Shown one piece after another: positions 1 through 8,171 of a DNA stretch of 22,757 nt (positions are counted from its first letter, which is position 1; every line of letters starts with the position of its first letter). The stretch is from positions 1-22,757 of the forward strand of contig DAIMZO010000027.1 of assembly GCA_036733925.1 (NCBI GenBank), given 5' to 3'. Source of the DNA: UBA2897 sp036733925. Lineage in GTDB: Bacteria; Bacillota; Negativicutes; Selenomonadales; Selenomonadaceae. The notes beneath the pieces were generated by a model. It worked only from the letters and a program-made list of their open reading frames with translations. It searched no databases and was not told the origin of the DNA. The position numbers were made by a program, and so were the translations under genes.

Positions 1-494
1 GCCTGTGCGAGGAAATAACGGAAACGGCTGCTGTCGAGCATGCCGCCCTGGCCGATAACGCGGTTGCGCGGAAGCTTCGTGTCTTTCAGCGTGAGGTACG
101 TCATCGCATCCATCGGGTTGGAGATGATGATGAAGTAAGCGTTCGGCGAATACTTCATGGCCTGGTCGACAACGCTCTTGACGATCTTCGCGTTGACGCC
201 GATGAGGTCTTCACGGCTCATGCCCGGTTTGCGCGGCATGCCAGAGGTAACGACAACGACTTCAGAGCCAGCCGTCGGTGCATAGCCTTCCGGATCATCC
301 GGCTTTGCCGTCACACCAACCACACGCGTGTTGAAGTTGAGCATATGCGCCGTCTGCATGATATCCATGGCTTTGCCCTGCGGCACACCTTCCTTGATAT
401 CGACCAGGACGACCTCGCTGCAGAACTTTTTCTGAGCGAGCACGTTTGCAACGGTAGCACCAACGTTACCTGCACCAACAACTGTTACTTTCAT
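1..494 (-). CDS. mdh: Malate dehydrogenase, N-terminal part (3' end outside window)
   Basis: Cytosolic NAD-dependent oxidation of malate to oxaloacetate, or the reverse reductive step in succinate/propionate fermentation. About 164 N-terminal residues are visible. They show the Rossmann glycine motif GAGNVGA near residues 7-13, the NAD-selective acidic residue in VLVDI, and the mobile loop RKPGMSREDL, whose two arginines favour malate over lactate. The motifs ISNPMDAMTYL and GQGGMLDSSRFR follow and fit the LDH-like (type III) malate dehydrogenases. The ATG is set by AAGGAGG about 9 bases upstream. The gene has its own promoter (600-628) and a roughly 100-base leader, so it need not depend on read-through from the PHP gene. 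The C-terminal half, including the catalytic His, is beyond the window, so the substrate is assigned from the loop only. Confidence is high for the family and good for malate. Confidence 0.93.
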   Translation of the reverse strand, partial: MKVTVVGAGNVGATVANVLAQKKFCSEVVLVDIKEGVPQGKAMDIMQTAHMLNFNTRVVGVTAKPDDPEGYAPTAGSEVVVVTSGMPRKPGMSREDLIGVNAKIVKSVVDQAMKYSPNAYFIIISNPMDAMTYLTLKDTKLPRNRVIGQGGMLDSSRFRYFLAQ

Positions 495-517
495 TTGAAT
501 TAGCCTCCTTGAAATTT

Positions 518-553
518 GAAACCCCACGGGAATCCCCGCGGAAATGCGGTTTC
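518..553 (-). promoter_or_regulatory. Stem-loop in the mdh leader
   Basis: On the minus strand an outer stem GAAACC/GGTTTC encloses an inner stem GCGGG-GATT-CCCGT. It lies between the mdh promoter and its ribosome binding site, with no T-run after it, so it is not an obvious terminator. It could affect mRNA stability or translation; no known riboswitch is recognised. Confidence 0.4.
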
Positions 554-599
554 AGAACGCTATCCGAATGCGGGCTTTCGCTTCCCTCATTCCGTAAAA

Positions 600-628
600 A
601 GTATAGCAAAAACCGGCGAAAAAATCAA
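600..628 (-). promoter_or_regulatory. Promoter of mdh
   Basis: Read on the minus strand: -35 TTGATT (623-628), a 17-base spacer and -10 TATACT (600-605). This gives a leader of about 100 bases before the mdh ATG at 494. Near-consensus boxes with ideal spacing. Confidence 0.7.
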
Positions 629-702
629 CGCTTTTTGTATACATTTTTTATTCTTCGATAAATTTCAACTATAGGAAGCGCTTTCCTTCTCCTCCGGTAC
701 AC

Positions 703-720
703 AAAAAGAGGAAGTCCCTC
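703..720 (-). terminator. Weak candidate terminator after the PHP gene
   Basis: The minus strand reads GAGG-GACTT-CCTC followed by TTTTTG, 18 bases past the PHP stop codon. The stem is only 4 bp, so partial read-through into mdh is likely. Confidence 0.35.
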
Positions 721-737
721 GCCTTTCCGCGTAATCG

Positions 738-1637
738 TCAGCCATTCTGTCGGTATTCCGCGCACCGCTTCCGCACATTCTCGAGGAACGAAAACGGGAT
801 ATGCATGTTGCCATCCATCCCCGTGCCCATCTCGATGCCCGGCCGGTTCCTCCCGTGGAAGTCCGTGCCTGCGGTCGGCAACAGATGGTATTTCTCGATC
901 ATCCGGCCGGCGAACGCCGAGTCCTCATGGCTGTAGTTCGGATACCAGCGCTCCATGCCGTCGAGCCCCCAGCTGTGGAGGCGCAGGATCGCGCGCTCCT
1001 GCTCGGCGCGCGAGAGGCCCTTCAGGCCGATGGTCTTATGGAAATGCGCGAGCGACGTCACGCCGCCCGCCTCGTGGACGAGCGGCAGGGCCTCCTCCGC
1101 CGTGATGGAGAAGTCGAGGCCGAGCTCGCGCGCCGCTGGGTCGAGGTAGTTGTCCCAGATTGGCTGCGCGTGGTCGTAGAGATGCAGACTCACCATGTAG
1201 CGCATGATCGCGTAGCGGTCGATATGCGGGCCATGCTGGAAGGGCTTTACCTTGTCCACCGAGATGTCCACGCCCTTTTTCTGGATGTACGCGATGATGT
1301 CCTCGATGCGGCCCTCCTTGATGGCGCGGACCTTCTTGTAGAGGGTCTGGAAGGACGGGTGCTTCTCGTCGAAGCCGAGGCAGACGATGTGGATCTTGTG
1401 CCCGATGAATTCCGCCGTGAGCTCCATGCCCTGCAGGAATGCAAGGCCGCGCGCCCCGGCGGCCTCGCGTGCCTCCGCGCAACCCGCGATTGTATCGTGA
1501 TCGGTCAGCGCGAAGCCCGCGAGACCGAGTGCCTCGGCGTGCACCGCGAGCGCCGCCGGCGTAAAGCTGCCATCCGACGCGATCGAATGCACATGCAGGT
1601 CGACGATCCGATCTTCTTTATCGTTTTTATCGGTCAA
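738..1637 (-). CDS. PHP-domain metal-dependent phosphoesterase (YciV/TrpH type)
   Basis: A PHP-fold hydrolase. Characterised relatives act as 3',5'-nucleoside bisphosphate phosphatases or 5'-to-3' RNases (YciV/RNase AM); the substrate here is inferred only. Metal ligands are visible in order: HVH of DLHVHS near the N-terminus, TDHDT, the Glu of GMELTAEF, His of GHKIH, an internal HFH and a C-terminal GTDFHGR. The usual insertion between PHP motifs is present and the ~299-residue length fits the family. An ATG at 1667 directly abuts the uvrC stop but has no Shine-Dalgarno; AAGGAGG at 1646-1652 lies 8 bases before an in-frame TTG at 1637, giving a start just before the conserved IVDLHVHS. I choose the TTG; the alternative adds 10 residues. 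The gene is cotranscribed with uvrC. Confidence 0.85.
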   Translation of the reverse strand: MTDKNDKEDRIVDLHVHSIASDGSFTPAALAVHAEALGLAGFALTDHDTIAGCAEAREAAGARGLAFLQGMELTAEFIGHKIHIVCLGFDEKHPSFQTLYKKVRAIKEGRIEDIIAYIQKKGVDISVDKVKPFQHGPHIDRYAIMRYMVSLHLYDHAQPIWDNYLDPAARELGLDFSITAEEALPLVHEAGGVTSLAHFHKTIGLKGLSRAEQERAILRLHSWGLDGMERWYPNYSHEDSAFAGRMIEKYHLLPTAGTDFHGRNRPGIEMGTGMDGNMHIPFSFLENVRKRCAEYRQNG

Positions 1638-1645
1638 AGGAAAAA

Positions 1646-1652
1646 CCTCCTT
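1646..1652 (-). promoter_or_regulatory. Ribosome binding site deciding a TTG start for the PHP gene
   Basis: A perfect AAGGAGG on the minus strand, 8 bases before TTG at 1635-1637. It would be inside the gene if either upstream ATG (1667 or 1658) were used. Confidence 0.7.
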
Positions 1653-1667
1653 TTTCATTCCATTCAT

Positions 1668-3506
1668 TCAATGGCTCGCCTTGCCGGCGCGCAGGGCTTT
1701 CTGCGACAGGAAGAAGTCGTAGACGGCCTCGGCGGCCGGCTTTGTCATGCCCGGCACGTCTGCGAGCTCCTCGACGCTCGCGGCCTTCATCTTGGCGAGC
1801 GTCCCGAACCTGTCCCAGAGCGCCTTGCGGCGCTTCGGCCCGATGCCCGCGACGTGGTCGAGGATGGAGACGAGGTTCCGCTTGCCGCGCAGTTTCCGAT
1901 GGTAGGTGATGGCGAACCGGTGCGCCTCGTCGCGGATGCGCTGGATCAGGTACAGCGCCTGGCTGTGCCGCGGCAGGACGACCGGCTCCGGGTCGCCCTC
2001 CTTGAACACGAGCTCGAACTGCTTCGCGAGGCCGACGACCGGCACCGTCATATGATGCGCCTGCCCGCGGATGATCTCGAGCGCGGACGAGAGCTGCCCC
2101 TTGCCGCCATCGATGACGATGAGGTCGGGCAGCTCGTCCCCCGGCAGCCCGACGTAGCGGCGCGTCGTGACCTCGCGCATGGATTTGAAGTCATCCGGCT
2201 TGCCCTCCGTGCTCTGGATCTTGAAATGCCGGTAATCCGATTTCTTCGGCATGCCGTTCTCGAACACGACCATCGAGGCGACGGTCTCTGAGCCCTGGAT
2301 ATGCGAGATATCGAAGCACTCCATGCGTACGGGCGCCTTCGGCAGGCCGAGGTAGGCGCCGAGCTCCTTTACCGCGCCCGTCGTCTGCGCGTCGGCCTGA
2401 TGCCGCCGCACAGCCTCGTCCTCGAGATATTTCTTCGCGTTGCCCTCCGCCATCTCGACGATGTCCTTCTTCGTGCCGCGCTGCGGGCGCAGCAGATGCA
2501 CCTTCGAGCCATGCCTCTTCTCCGTCAGGAATTCCTCGAGCAGCGCGCTCTCCTCCGCCGGGAGCTCGACAGGCAGCAGAACCTCGCGCGGGATGAACGT
2601 CGCGCGGTGGTAGTACTGCTGCAGGAACGCCGTCAGGATGGCCGCGTCGGACTCGTCCTCGCTGCCGCCCATCAGGAAGTGCTCGCGGCCAATCATCTTG
2701 CCCGAGCGGATGAAGAAAACCTGCACGCAGACGCCGAGCTCGTTGCGCGCCATGCCGATGGCGTCCTGATTGCCCGCGCCCGTCACGATGTTCTGCTTTT
2801 CCGCAACCTTCTGCACCGCGCGGATCTGGTCGCGCAGCCGCGCCGCGATCTCGAAATGGTAGACCTCCGCGGCCTTCTCCATACGGTATTTCAGTTGCTT
2901 TTCAACCTCGTCCGTATGCCCTTCGAGGAACAGCAGCACCGACTCGATCATGCGGCCGTATTCCTCCTCGCTAATCTCGCCGATGCACGGCGCAAGGCAG
3001 CGGTGGATATGGTACTCGAGGCAGGGGCGGTTCTTCAGGTGCTTGCATGTCCGGAGCGGGAAGATTTTCCGCAGGATCTTCAGGCTCTCATGCACAGCCA
3101 TGACGTTCGTGTACGGACCGAAATACCGCGCGCCGTCCCGCGTCACGCGATGCGTCAGGAACACGCGCGGGAATGGCTCCTGCACCGTAACCTTGACGTA
3201 CGGGTAGCTCTTGTCGTCCTTCAAGCTGATGTTGTAGTGCGGGCGGTGCTTCTTGATGAGGTTGCACTCGAGAATCAGCGCCTCGACCTCCGAGCCCGTC
3301 AGGATGAACTCAAAGTCTGCGATATGGGAGACCATCGCGCGCACCTTTGGCGAATGGTTCTTGTTCTTCTGGAAATACTGCCGCACGCGGTTCTTCAGCA
3401 CGACGGCTTTGCCGACGTAGATGATCTTGCCCTTCGCGTCCTTCATGATGTAGACGCCCGGATTATCCGGCAGCAGCTTCAGCTTCTCCTCGACGATTTC
3501 GGTCAT
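1668..3506 (-). CDS. uvrC: Excinuclease ABC subunit C
   Basis: The nuclease of UvrABC nucleotide excision repair, cutting the damaged strand on both sides of the lesion. The N-terminal GIY-YIG domain is clear (NPGVYIM and IIYVGKA). A UVR motif (EVYHFEIAARLRDQI) follows, then the RNase H-like domain with FDISHIQG, VIDGGKGQL and PDDFKSMREV, and a C-terminal tandem helix-hairpin-helix (VAGIGPKRRKALW and VPGMTKPAAEAVYDFF). From this start it has 612 residues, normal for UvrC. The reading frame extends to 3554, but GGAGGTGA lies 6 bases before the ATG at 3506. The predicted -10 box at 3526-3531 also makes any start above 3526 untranscribed. The gene heads a unit with the PHP gene, whose ATG-containing frame starts directly at the uvrC stop. 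Confidence 0.97.
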   Translation of the reverse strand: MTEIVEEKLKLLPDNPGVYIMKDAKGKIIYVGKAVVLKNRVRQYFQKNKNHSPKVRAMVSHIADFEFILTGSEVEALILECNLIKKHRPHYNISLKDDKSYPYVKVTVQEPFPRVFLTHRVTRDGARYFGPYTNVMAVHESLKILRKIFPLRTCKHLKNRPCLEYHIHRCLAPCIGEISEEEYGRMIESVLLFLEGHTDEVEKQLKYRMEKAAEVYHFEIAARLRDQIRAVQKVAEKQNIVTGAGNQDAIGMARNELGVCVQVFFIRSGKMIGREHFLMGGSEDESDAAILTAFLQQYYHRATFIPREVLLPVELPAEESALLEEFLTEKRHGSKVHLLRPQRGTKKDIVEMAEGNAKKYLEDEAVRRHQADAQTTGAVKELGAYLGLPKAPVRMECFDISHIQGSETVASMVVFENGMPKKSDYRHFKIQSTEGKPDDFKSMREVTTRRYVGLPGDELPDLIVIDGGKGQLSSALEIIRGQAHHMTVPVVGLAKQFELVFKEGDPEPVVLPRHSQALYLIQRIRDEAHRFAITYHRKLRGKRNLVSILDHVAGIGPKRRKALWDRFGTLAKMKAASVEELADVPGMTKPAAEAVYDFFLSQKALRAGKASH

Positions 3507-3525
3507 GCCCTCACCTCCATGGGCT

Positions 3526-3554
3526 ATTATACCATCTTGTCGTTGACTTTTCAC
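3526..3554 (-). promoter_or_regulatory. Promoter of uvrC
   Basis: Minus strand: -35 GTGAAA (3549-3554), a 17-base spacer and a perfect -10 TATAAT (3526-3531). The transcript would start about 15 bases before the uvrC ATG. It overlaps the divergent accC promoter. Confidence 0.7.
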
Positions 3555-3571
3555 GGTAAAGGTGATACCAT
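3543..3571 (+). promoter_or_regulatory. Promoter of accC
   Basis: TTGACT (3543-3548), a 17-base spacer and TACCAT (3566-3571) preceded by TGA, giving an extended -10 of the TGn type. The predicted start near 3578 gives a leader of about 78 bases that contains a FapR-box-like repeat. Confidence 0.6.
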
Positions 3572-3585
3572 GAGCACAGAATATT

Positions 3586-3602
3586 TTAGTAGCAGGTGAT
3601 AA
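3586..3602. promoter_or_regulatory. FapR-box-like operator before accC
   Basis: TTAGTAGCAGGTGATAA matches the TTAGTA-N5-TACTAA form of the FapR operator in the whole left half-site and in 4 of 6 bases of the right. It is identical at 14 of 17 positions to the element before mmdA (8172-8188). It lies just downstream of the predicted start point, where a bound repressor would block elongation. The binding protein is inferred; no fapR gene is in the window. Confidence 0.5.
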
Positions 3603-3610
3603 TACCTGCT
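3591..3610. repeat. 7-bp inverted repeat overlapping the accC operator
   Basis: AGCAGGT, 6 bases, ACCTGCT: a perfect inverted repeat that shares bases with the FapR-like site. In RNA it would form a small hairpin in the accC leader. It is absent from the mmdA site. Confidence 0.5.
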
Positions 3611-3655
3611 TAGAAAAGAAAAAAGAATCTCGAAACGATATAGGAGGTTTTCTGC

Positions 3656-5023
<1,368 letters not shown>

Positions 5024-5036
5024 GAATCAAAAAGCC

Positions 5037-5074
5037 GCCCGGCCGAAAGAAATCGGCCGGGCAGCTGTATTTTC
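5037..5074. terminator. Bidirectional terminator between accC and tRNA-Leu
   Basis: A perfect 10-bp stem (GCCCGGCCGA, loop AAGAAA, TCGGCCGGGC). On the minus strand it is followed by GGCTTTTTG, a good terminator for tRNA-Leu. On the plus strand the T-tract is weaker and delayed (TATTTT to 5073). Confidence 0.8.
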
Positions 5075-5075
5075 C

Positions 5076-5160
<85 letters not shown>

Positions 5161-5174
5161 AACGCAACCATTAT

Positions 5175-5203
5175 AGTATAGCAGAAAATCCGCTTCCCTG
5201 CAA
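5175..5203 (-). promoter_or_regulatory. Probable promoter of tRNA-Leu
   Basis: Minus strand: TTGCAG (5198-5203), a 17-base spacer and TATACT (5175-5180). An overlapping TATAAT (5170-5175) is an alternative -10. Either would start transcription within a few bases of the mature tRNA 5' end. Confidence 0.5.
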
Positions 5204-5245
5204 ATCCTCTTTCCGTTCTCTCATGCTTTTCATGAGCAGAAACCC

Positions 5246-5273
5246 TTGCGTTTTCCCGCGTTCATGCTACAAT
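5246..5273 (+). promoter_or_regulatory. Promoter of the hemerythrin gene
   Basis: TTGCGT (5246-5251), a 16-base spacer and TACAAT (5268-5273) preceded by TGC (extended -10). The predicted start near 5281 excludes the upstream in-frame ATG at 5246 as a translation start. Confidence 0.55.
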
Positions 5274-5314
5274 ACAGGGGAGGAATAGGACAAGGGGAAG
5301 AAAGGATGATGGTT

Positions 5315-5785
5315 ATGCAATACGAATTCACCAAAGATTTCCTGACAGGAATCGATTTCATCGATAAAGAACACGCGCACCTCTTCGATCTCGCGAACGA
5401 GACCTACGACCTTCTGCACAACGAGCTCGTCACGGACAAATACGACCGGATCATCGACCTCATCGAGGAGCTCCGCGACTACACGAAGACGCATTTCGCC
5501 GACGAGGAGGAGTTCATGGAGGCCATCGACTTCAAGAAGCTCTGGACGGAGAAGCATCAGCACATCACGTTCGTGAAAAAGCTCGAGTACATCGACACGC
5601 AGAAGCTCGATGACCATCAGGATGCCTATATCCTCGACATCCTCGACTTCCTCGCGAAATGGCTGACCGGCCATATCAAGGGCGTCGACCGGCAGATTGG
5701 CGAGGCCGTCCGCGCGATGGGCAAAGACGACCGCGCGAAGGCAGACGCCAAGGCCGCAGAAATGCTCGCCGCCGTCTCGTTCTGA
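5315..5785 (+). CDS. Bacteriohemerythrin with one altered iron ligand
   Basis: A four-helix-bundle protein of the hemerythrin family. Relatives bind O2 reversibly at a non-heme di-iron centre, for storage, sensing or protection in anaerobes. From the ATG at 5315 it has 156 residues. Aligned to the Methylococcus bacteriohemerythrin ligand set it shows His20 (FIDKEH), His60 and Glu64 (THFADEE), His83, His120 and Asp125 (GHIKGVD). The first His of the usual HxxxH motif is Glu79 (EKHQH), with a spare His81 two residues later. A basic/Ala-rich tail follows. Start choice: AAAGGA lies 8 bases before 5315; ATGs at 5306 and 5309 are alternatives. The gene is monocistronic, divergent from tRNA-Leu, and ends at a strong terminator. 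The family is certain; unaltered O2 binding is not. Confidence 0.88.
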   Translation: MQYEFTKDFLTGIDFIDKEHAHLFDLANETYDLLHNELVTDKYDRIIDLIEELRDYTKTHFADEEEFMEAIDFKKLWTEKHQHITFVKKLEYIDTQKLDDHQDAYILDILDFLAKWLTGHIKGVDRQIGEAVRAMGKDDRAKADAKAAEMLAAVSF

Positions 5786-5815
5786 CGGCTCCTGCATATC
5801 GCGCGATACCGACAT

Positions 5816-5858
5816 AGAAAAACTCCCGCACACGGAAATCCTGTGCGGGAGTTTTTCT
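5816..5858. terminator. Bidirectional terminator between hemerythrin and mmdC
   Basis: A perfect 17-bp inverted repeat (5816-5832 with 5842-5858) whose outer parts are AGAAAAA and TTTTTCT, so each strand has a GC stem followed by a T-run. It serves both convergent genes. Confidence 0.9.
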
Positions 5859-5866
5859 ATCTTCTT

Positions 5867-6316
5867 TTAGCCGAGGATGACAAGCGGCTCTTTCATCTTG
5901 ACGTTCTGGTTCGGGATGACGTTGACCGCCTTGACGACGCCGTCGACATCCGCCGTAATCTCGTTCTGCATCTTCATGGCCTCGAGGACGAGCAGCACGT
6001 CGCCCTTCTTGACCGGGTCGCCGTCCTGCACGGAGATCTTGACGATCTTGCCCGGCATCGGCGCGCAGATAGCATGCTCGCCCTCTGCCGCCTGCACGAC
6101 CTCCTTCTTCGGCTCCTCTTTCTTCGGTGCCGGCGCAGCCACAGCCGGTTTTGCAGCAGCAGCCTTCGGCGCTGGTGCCGGAGCAACCGGCTTCACGACA
6201 GATGCTGCTTTCGGTGCTGCCGGTGCTGCCGGTACCGATGGCTTCGACGCACCCGTGACCTCTTCAATCTCCACAGCGTACATCTTGCCGTTGACCGTTA
6301 CGTTGTATTTCTTCAT
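5867..6316 (-). CDS. mmdC: Biotin carboxyl carrier protein (methylmalonyl-CoA decarboxylase gamma type)
   Basis: Carries CO2 on biotin between a biotin carboxylase or decarboxylase and the carboxyltransferase. The N-terminus (MKKYNVTVNGKMYAVEIEEV) is typical of MmdC/GcdC-type carriers. A flexible Ala/Pro/Lys linker spans about residues 25-72. The C-terminal biotinyl/lipoyl domain has CAPMPGKIVKI and the biotinylation motif EAMKM about 35 residues from the end. AGGAGG precedes the ATG by 9 bases. It is the last gene of the unit mmdA - mmdE-like - mmdC and ends at a shared terminator. The carrier could also be charged by the nearby AccC. Which acyl-CoA enzyme it serves is not decided by its own sequence. 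Confidence 0.92.
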   Translation of the reverse strand: MKKYNVTVNGKMYAVEIEEVTGASKPSVPAAPAAPKAASVVKPVAPAPAPKAAAAKPAVAAPAPKKEEPKKEVVQAAEGEHAICAPMPGKIVKISVQDGDPVKKGDVLLVLEAMKMQNEITADVDGVVKAVNVIPNQNVKMKEPLVILG

Positions 6317-6352
6317 CTGCTATATCCTCCTAATGCTCGAATGCCTGCTGAC

Positions 6353-6526
6353 TCAGTGACGGCCGCCGCGTGCGGCTAACGACCATTCATGACTGGTTCT
6401 GCGGATGCGGACGGCAATCGGATGCCGCGCCGCAGCCTTATCCTTGCCCTTGCTGAGCATCATCTCAATCGCTGCGGCAATCGCCGCGACGACCTCCGGC
6501 TCAACGCCTTTTGCTTCTATCTTCAT
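6353..6526 (-). CDS. MmdE-like (OadG C-terminal-like) small subunit
   Basis: A 57-residue protein: MKIEAKGVEPEVVAAIAAAI, MMLSKGKDKAAARHPIAVRI, RRTSHEWSLAARGGRH in outline. It has no membrane segment. The pattern 'PEVVAAIAAAI ... IRR-S--WS-AAR' resembles the soluble C-terminal part of OadG/MmdD gamma/delta subunits. It also resembles the ~55-residue epsilon subunit MmdE of Veillonella parvula, which is known to be homologous to the delta C-terminus and to stabilise that complex. Support for a real gene: AAGGAGG 7 bases before the ATG, overlapping the mmdA stop codon (translational coupling), and position between mmdA and mmdC exactly where Veillonella carries mmdE. Odd: no membrane-anchored MmdD partner is present here. 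Inferred role: assembly factor joining carboxyltransferase and carrier. Confidence 0.75.
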   Translation of the reverse strand: MKIEAKGVEPEVVAAIAAAIEMMLSKGKDKAAARHPIAVRIRRTSHEWSLAARGGRH

Positions 6527-6538
6527 GCGCGTTCCTCC

Positions 6539-8068
6539 TTAGAGCGGCATATTGCCGTGCTTCTTCTCCGGCCGCGTCTCGCGCTTGTTCTCGAGCGCAT
6601 GGAACGCCGTGACGACGAGAGGACGCGTCTCTTTCGGCTCGATGACCATGTCGGCGTAGCCGCGCTCAGCCGCGACGTACGGCGTCGAGAAGTCCTCGAT
6701 GTATTTCTGCGTCTGCGCCTCTTTGTCCGGGGCCTTGCGGAAAATGATGTTCGCCGCGCCGGACGGCCCCATGACCGCAATCTCTGCGGTCGGCCAAGCC
6801 ATGACCTGATCCGCGCCGAGCTCGCGACAGCACATCGCGATGTACGCGCCGCCGTAGGCCTTACGCGTGATGACCGTCACCTTCGGCACCGTGGCCTCGC
6901 TGTACGCGTACAGGAGCTTCGCCCCGTGGCGAATGATGCCCGTGTGCTCCTGGTTGACGCCCGGCAGGAAGCCCGGCACGTCGACGAGCGTCAGCAGCGG
7001 GATGTTGAACGCATCGCAGAACCGCACGAACCGCGCGGCCTTGTCCGATGCATTGACGTCGAGGCAGCCGGCCATGACCTTCGGCTGGTTCGCGACGACG
7101 CCGACGCTCATGCCGTCCACGCGCGCGAAGCCAATCAAGAGGTTCTTCGCAAAATGCTCCTGCACCTCGAAAAAGCTGCCCTGGTCGACGATGCCCGCGA
7201 TAACGTCGTGCATATCGTATGGCATGTTCGGATTGTCCGGAATCACCGTATCCAGCGCCTCGTCCATGCGGTTCGGGGCATCCGACGGCTCGATGACCGG
7301 CGCCGTCTCGAGGTTGTTGTTCGGGAGATAGGAGAGCAGCGTCCGAATCTTCTCGATGCAGTCATCCTCGTCCTCGCAGGCGAAATGCGCGACGCCCGAT
7401 TTCTCGTTATGCGCCATCGCGCCGCCGAGCTCCTCGAACGTGACCTTCTCGCCTGTCACCGTCTCGATGACCGACGGCCCCGTGATGAACATCTGGCTCG
7501 TGTTCTTGACCATGAAGATGAAGTCCGTGATGGCCGGGCTGTAGACCGCGCCGCCCGCGCACGGCCCCATGATGACCGAGATCTGCGGGATGACGCCCGA
7601 TGCGCGCGTGTTGCGGAAGAAGATGCCGCCGTAGCCCGAGAGCGCGTCGACCGCCTCCTGAATGCGTGCGCCGCCCGAATCGTTGATGCCGATGCACGGC
7701 GCGCCATTCCGCATCGCCATGTCCTGCACCTTCCAGATCTTGTGCGCATGCTGCTGGCCGAGCGAGCCGCCCGACACCGTGAAGTCCTGCGAATACGCGT
7801 AGACGAGCCGGCCGTTCACCGTGCCGTATCCCGTCACGACGCCATCCGCCGGCAGATCCTTCTTTTCCATGCCGAAATTCGTGCAGCGGTGCTTGACGAA
7901 CATATCGAGCTCGACGAACGTCCCCTCGTCGAACAGCTTCTCGAGGCGTTCGCGGGCCGTGTACTTGCCCTTCGCGTGCTGCTTCTCTATACGCACCGCG
8001 CCGCCGCCCTCACGGATATGCGCCTTGCGCGCGTTCATCTGATCGATCTTTTCCTGAACCGTTGCCAT
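6539..8068 (-). CDS. mmdA: Acyl-CoA carboxyltransferase (methylmalonyl-CoA decarboxylase alpha / PccB family)
   Basis: Transfers a carboxyl group between an acyl-CoA and carrier-bound biotin. The two crotonase-like halves are visible. The N-half has FTVSGGSLGQQHAHKI, GINDSGGARIQEAVDALSGYG and the oxyanion-hole region MGPCAGGAVYSPA. The C-half has NQPKVMAGCLDVNASDKAARFVRFCDAFNIPL, VDVPGFLPG and RKAYGGAYIAM. From the ATG at 8068 (AGGAGG 6 bases upstream) it has 509 residues, the normal family length. Upstream codons to 8131 are leader. It heads the unit with the MmdE-like peptide and mmdC. Family members use methylmalonyl/propionyl-CoA or acetyl-CoA. In Negativicutes the decarboxylase is best known, but no membrane beta subunit follows here and a FapR-like site lies upstream, so an acetyl- or propionyl-CoA carboxylase is a serious alternative. 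Confidence 0.92.
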   Translation of the reverse strand: MATVQEKIDQMNARKAHIREGGGAVRIEKQHAKGKYTARERLEKLFDEGTFVELDMFVKHRCTNFGMEKKDLPADGVVTGYGTVNGRLVYAYSQDFTVSGGSLGQQHAHKIWKVQDMAMRNGAPCIGINDSGGARIQEAVDALSGYGGIFFRNTRASGVIPQISVIMGPCAGGAVYSPAITDFIFMVKNTSQMFITGPSVIETVTGEKVTFEELGGAMAHNEKSGVAHFACEDEDDCIEKIRTLLSYLPNNNLETAPVIEPSDAPNRMDEALDTVIPDNPNMPYDMHDVIAGIVDQGSFFEVQEHFAKNLLIGFARVDGMSVGVVANQPKVMAGCLDVNASDKAARFVRFCDAFNIPLLTLVDVPGFLPGVNQEHTGIIRHGAKLLYAYSEATVPKVTVITRKAYGGAYIAMCCRELGADQVMAWPTAEIAVMGPSGAANIIFRKAPDKEAQTQKYIEDFSTPYVAAERGYADMVIEPKETRPLVVTAFHALENKRETRPEKKHGNMPL

Positions 8069-8098
8069 GAGATACCTCCTATCCGTGGCTTCGGGAAT

Positions 8099-8112
8099 GG
8101 GGATAGCTCCCC
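8099..8112 (-). promoter_or_regulatory. Small hairpin in the mmdA leader
   Basis: GGGGA-4 bases-TCCCC, a perfect 5-bp stem between the predicted start point (~8130) and the mmdA ribosome binding site. Purpose unknown; it has no T-run. Confidence 0.35.
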
Positions 8113-8136
8113 AGTTTTTCCTATGTACCATCCTAT

Positions 8137-8165
8137 ATTATGCACTATTTCCCCAAAAAGAGCAA
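8137..8165 (-). promoter_or_regulatory. Promoter of the mmdA operon
   Basis: Minus strand: TTGCTC (8160-8165), a 17-base spacer and CATAAT (8137-8142). The transcript would start near 8130, about 60 bases before the ATG. Confidence 0.5.
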
Positions 8166-8171
8166 GTAAAA

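Noticed and set aside
672..686. TAGGAAGCGCTTTCC resembles a CcpA cre box upstream of mdh
   Set aside because: Two mismatches to the cre consensus, and it lies about 44 bases above the -35 box; no independent support for a CcpA system here.
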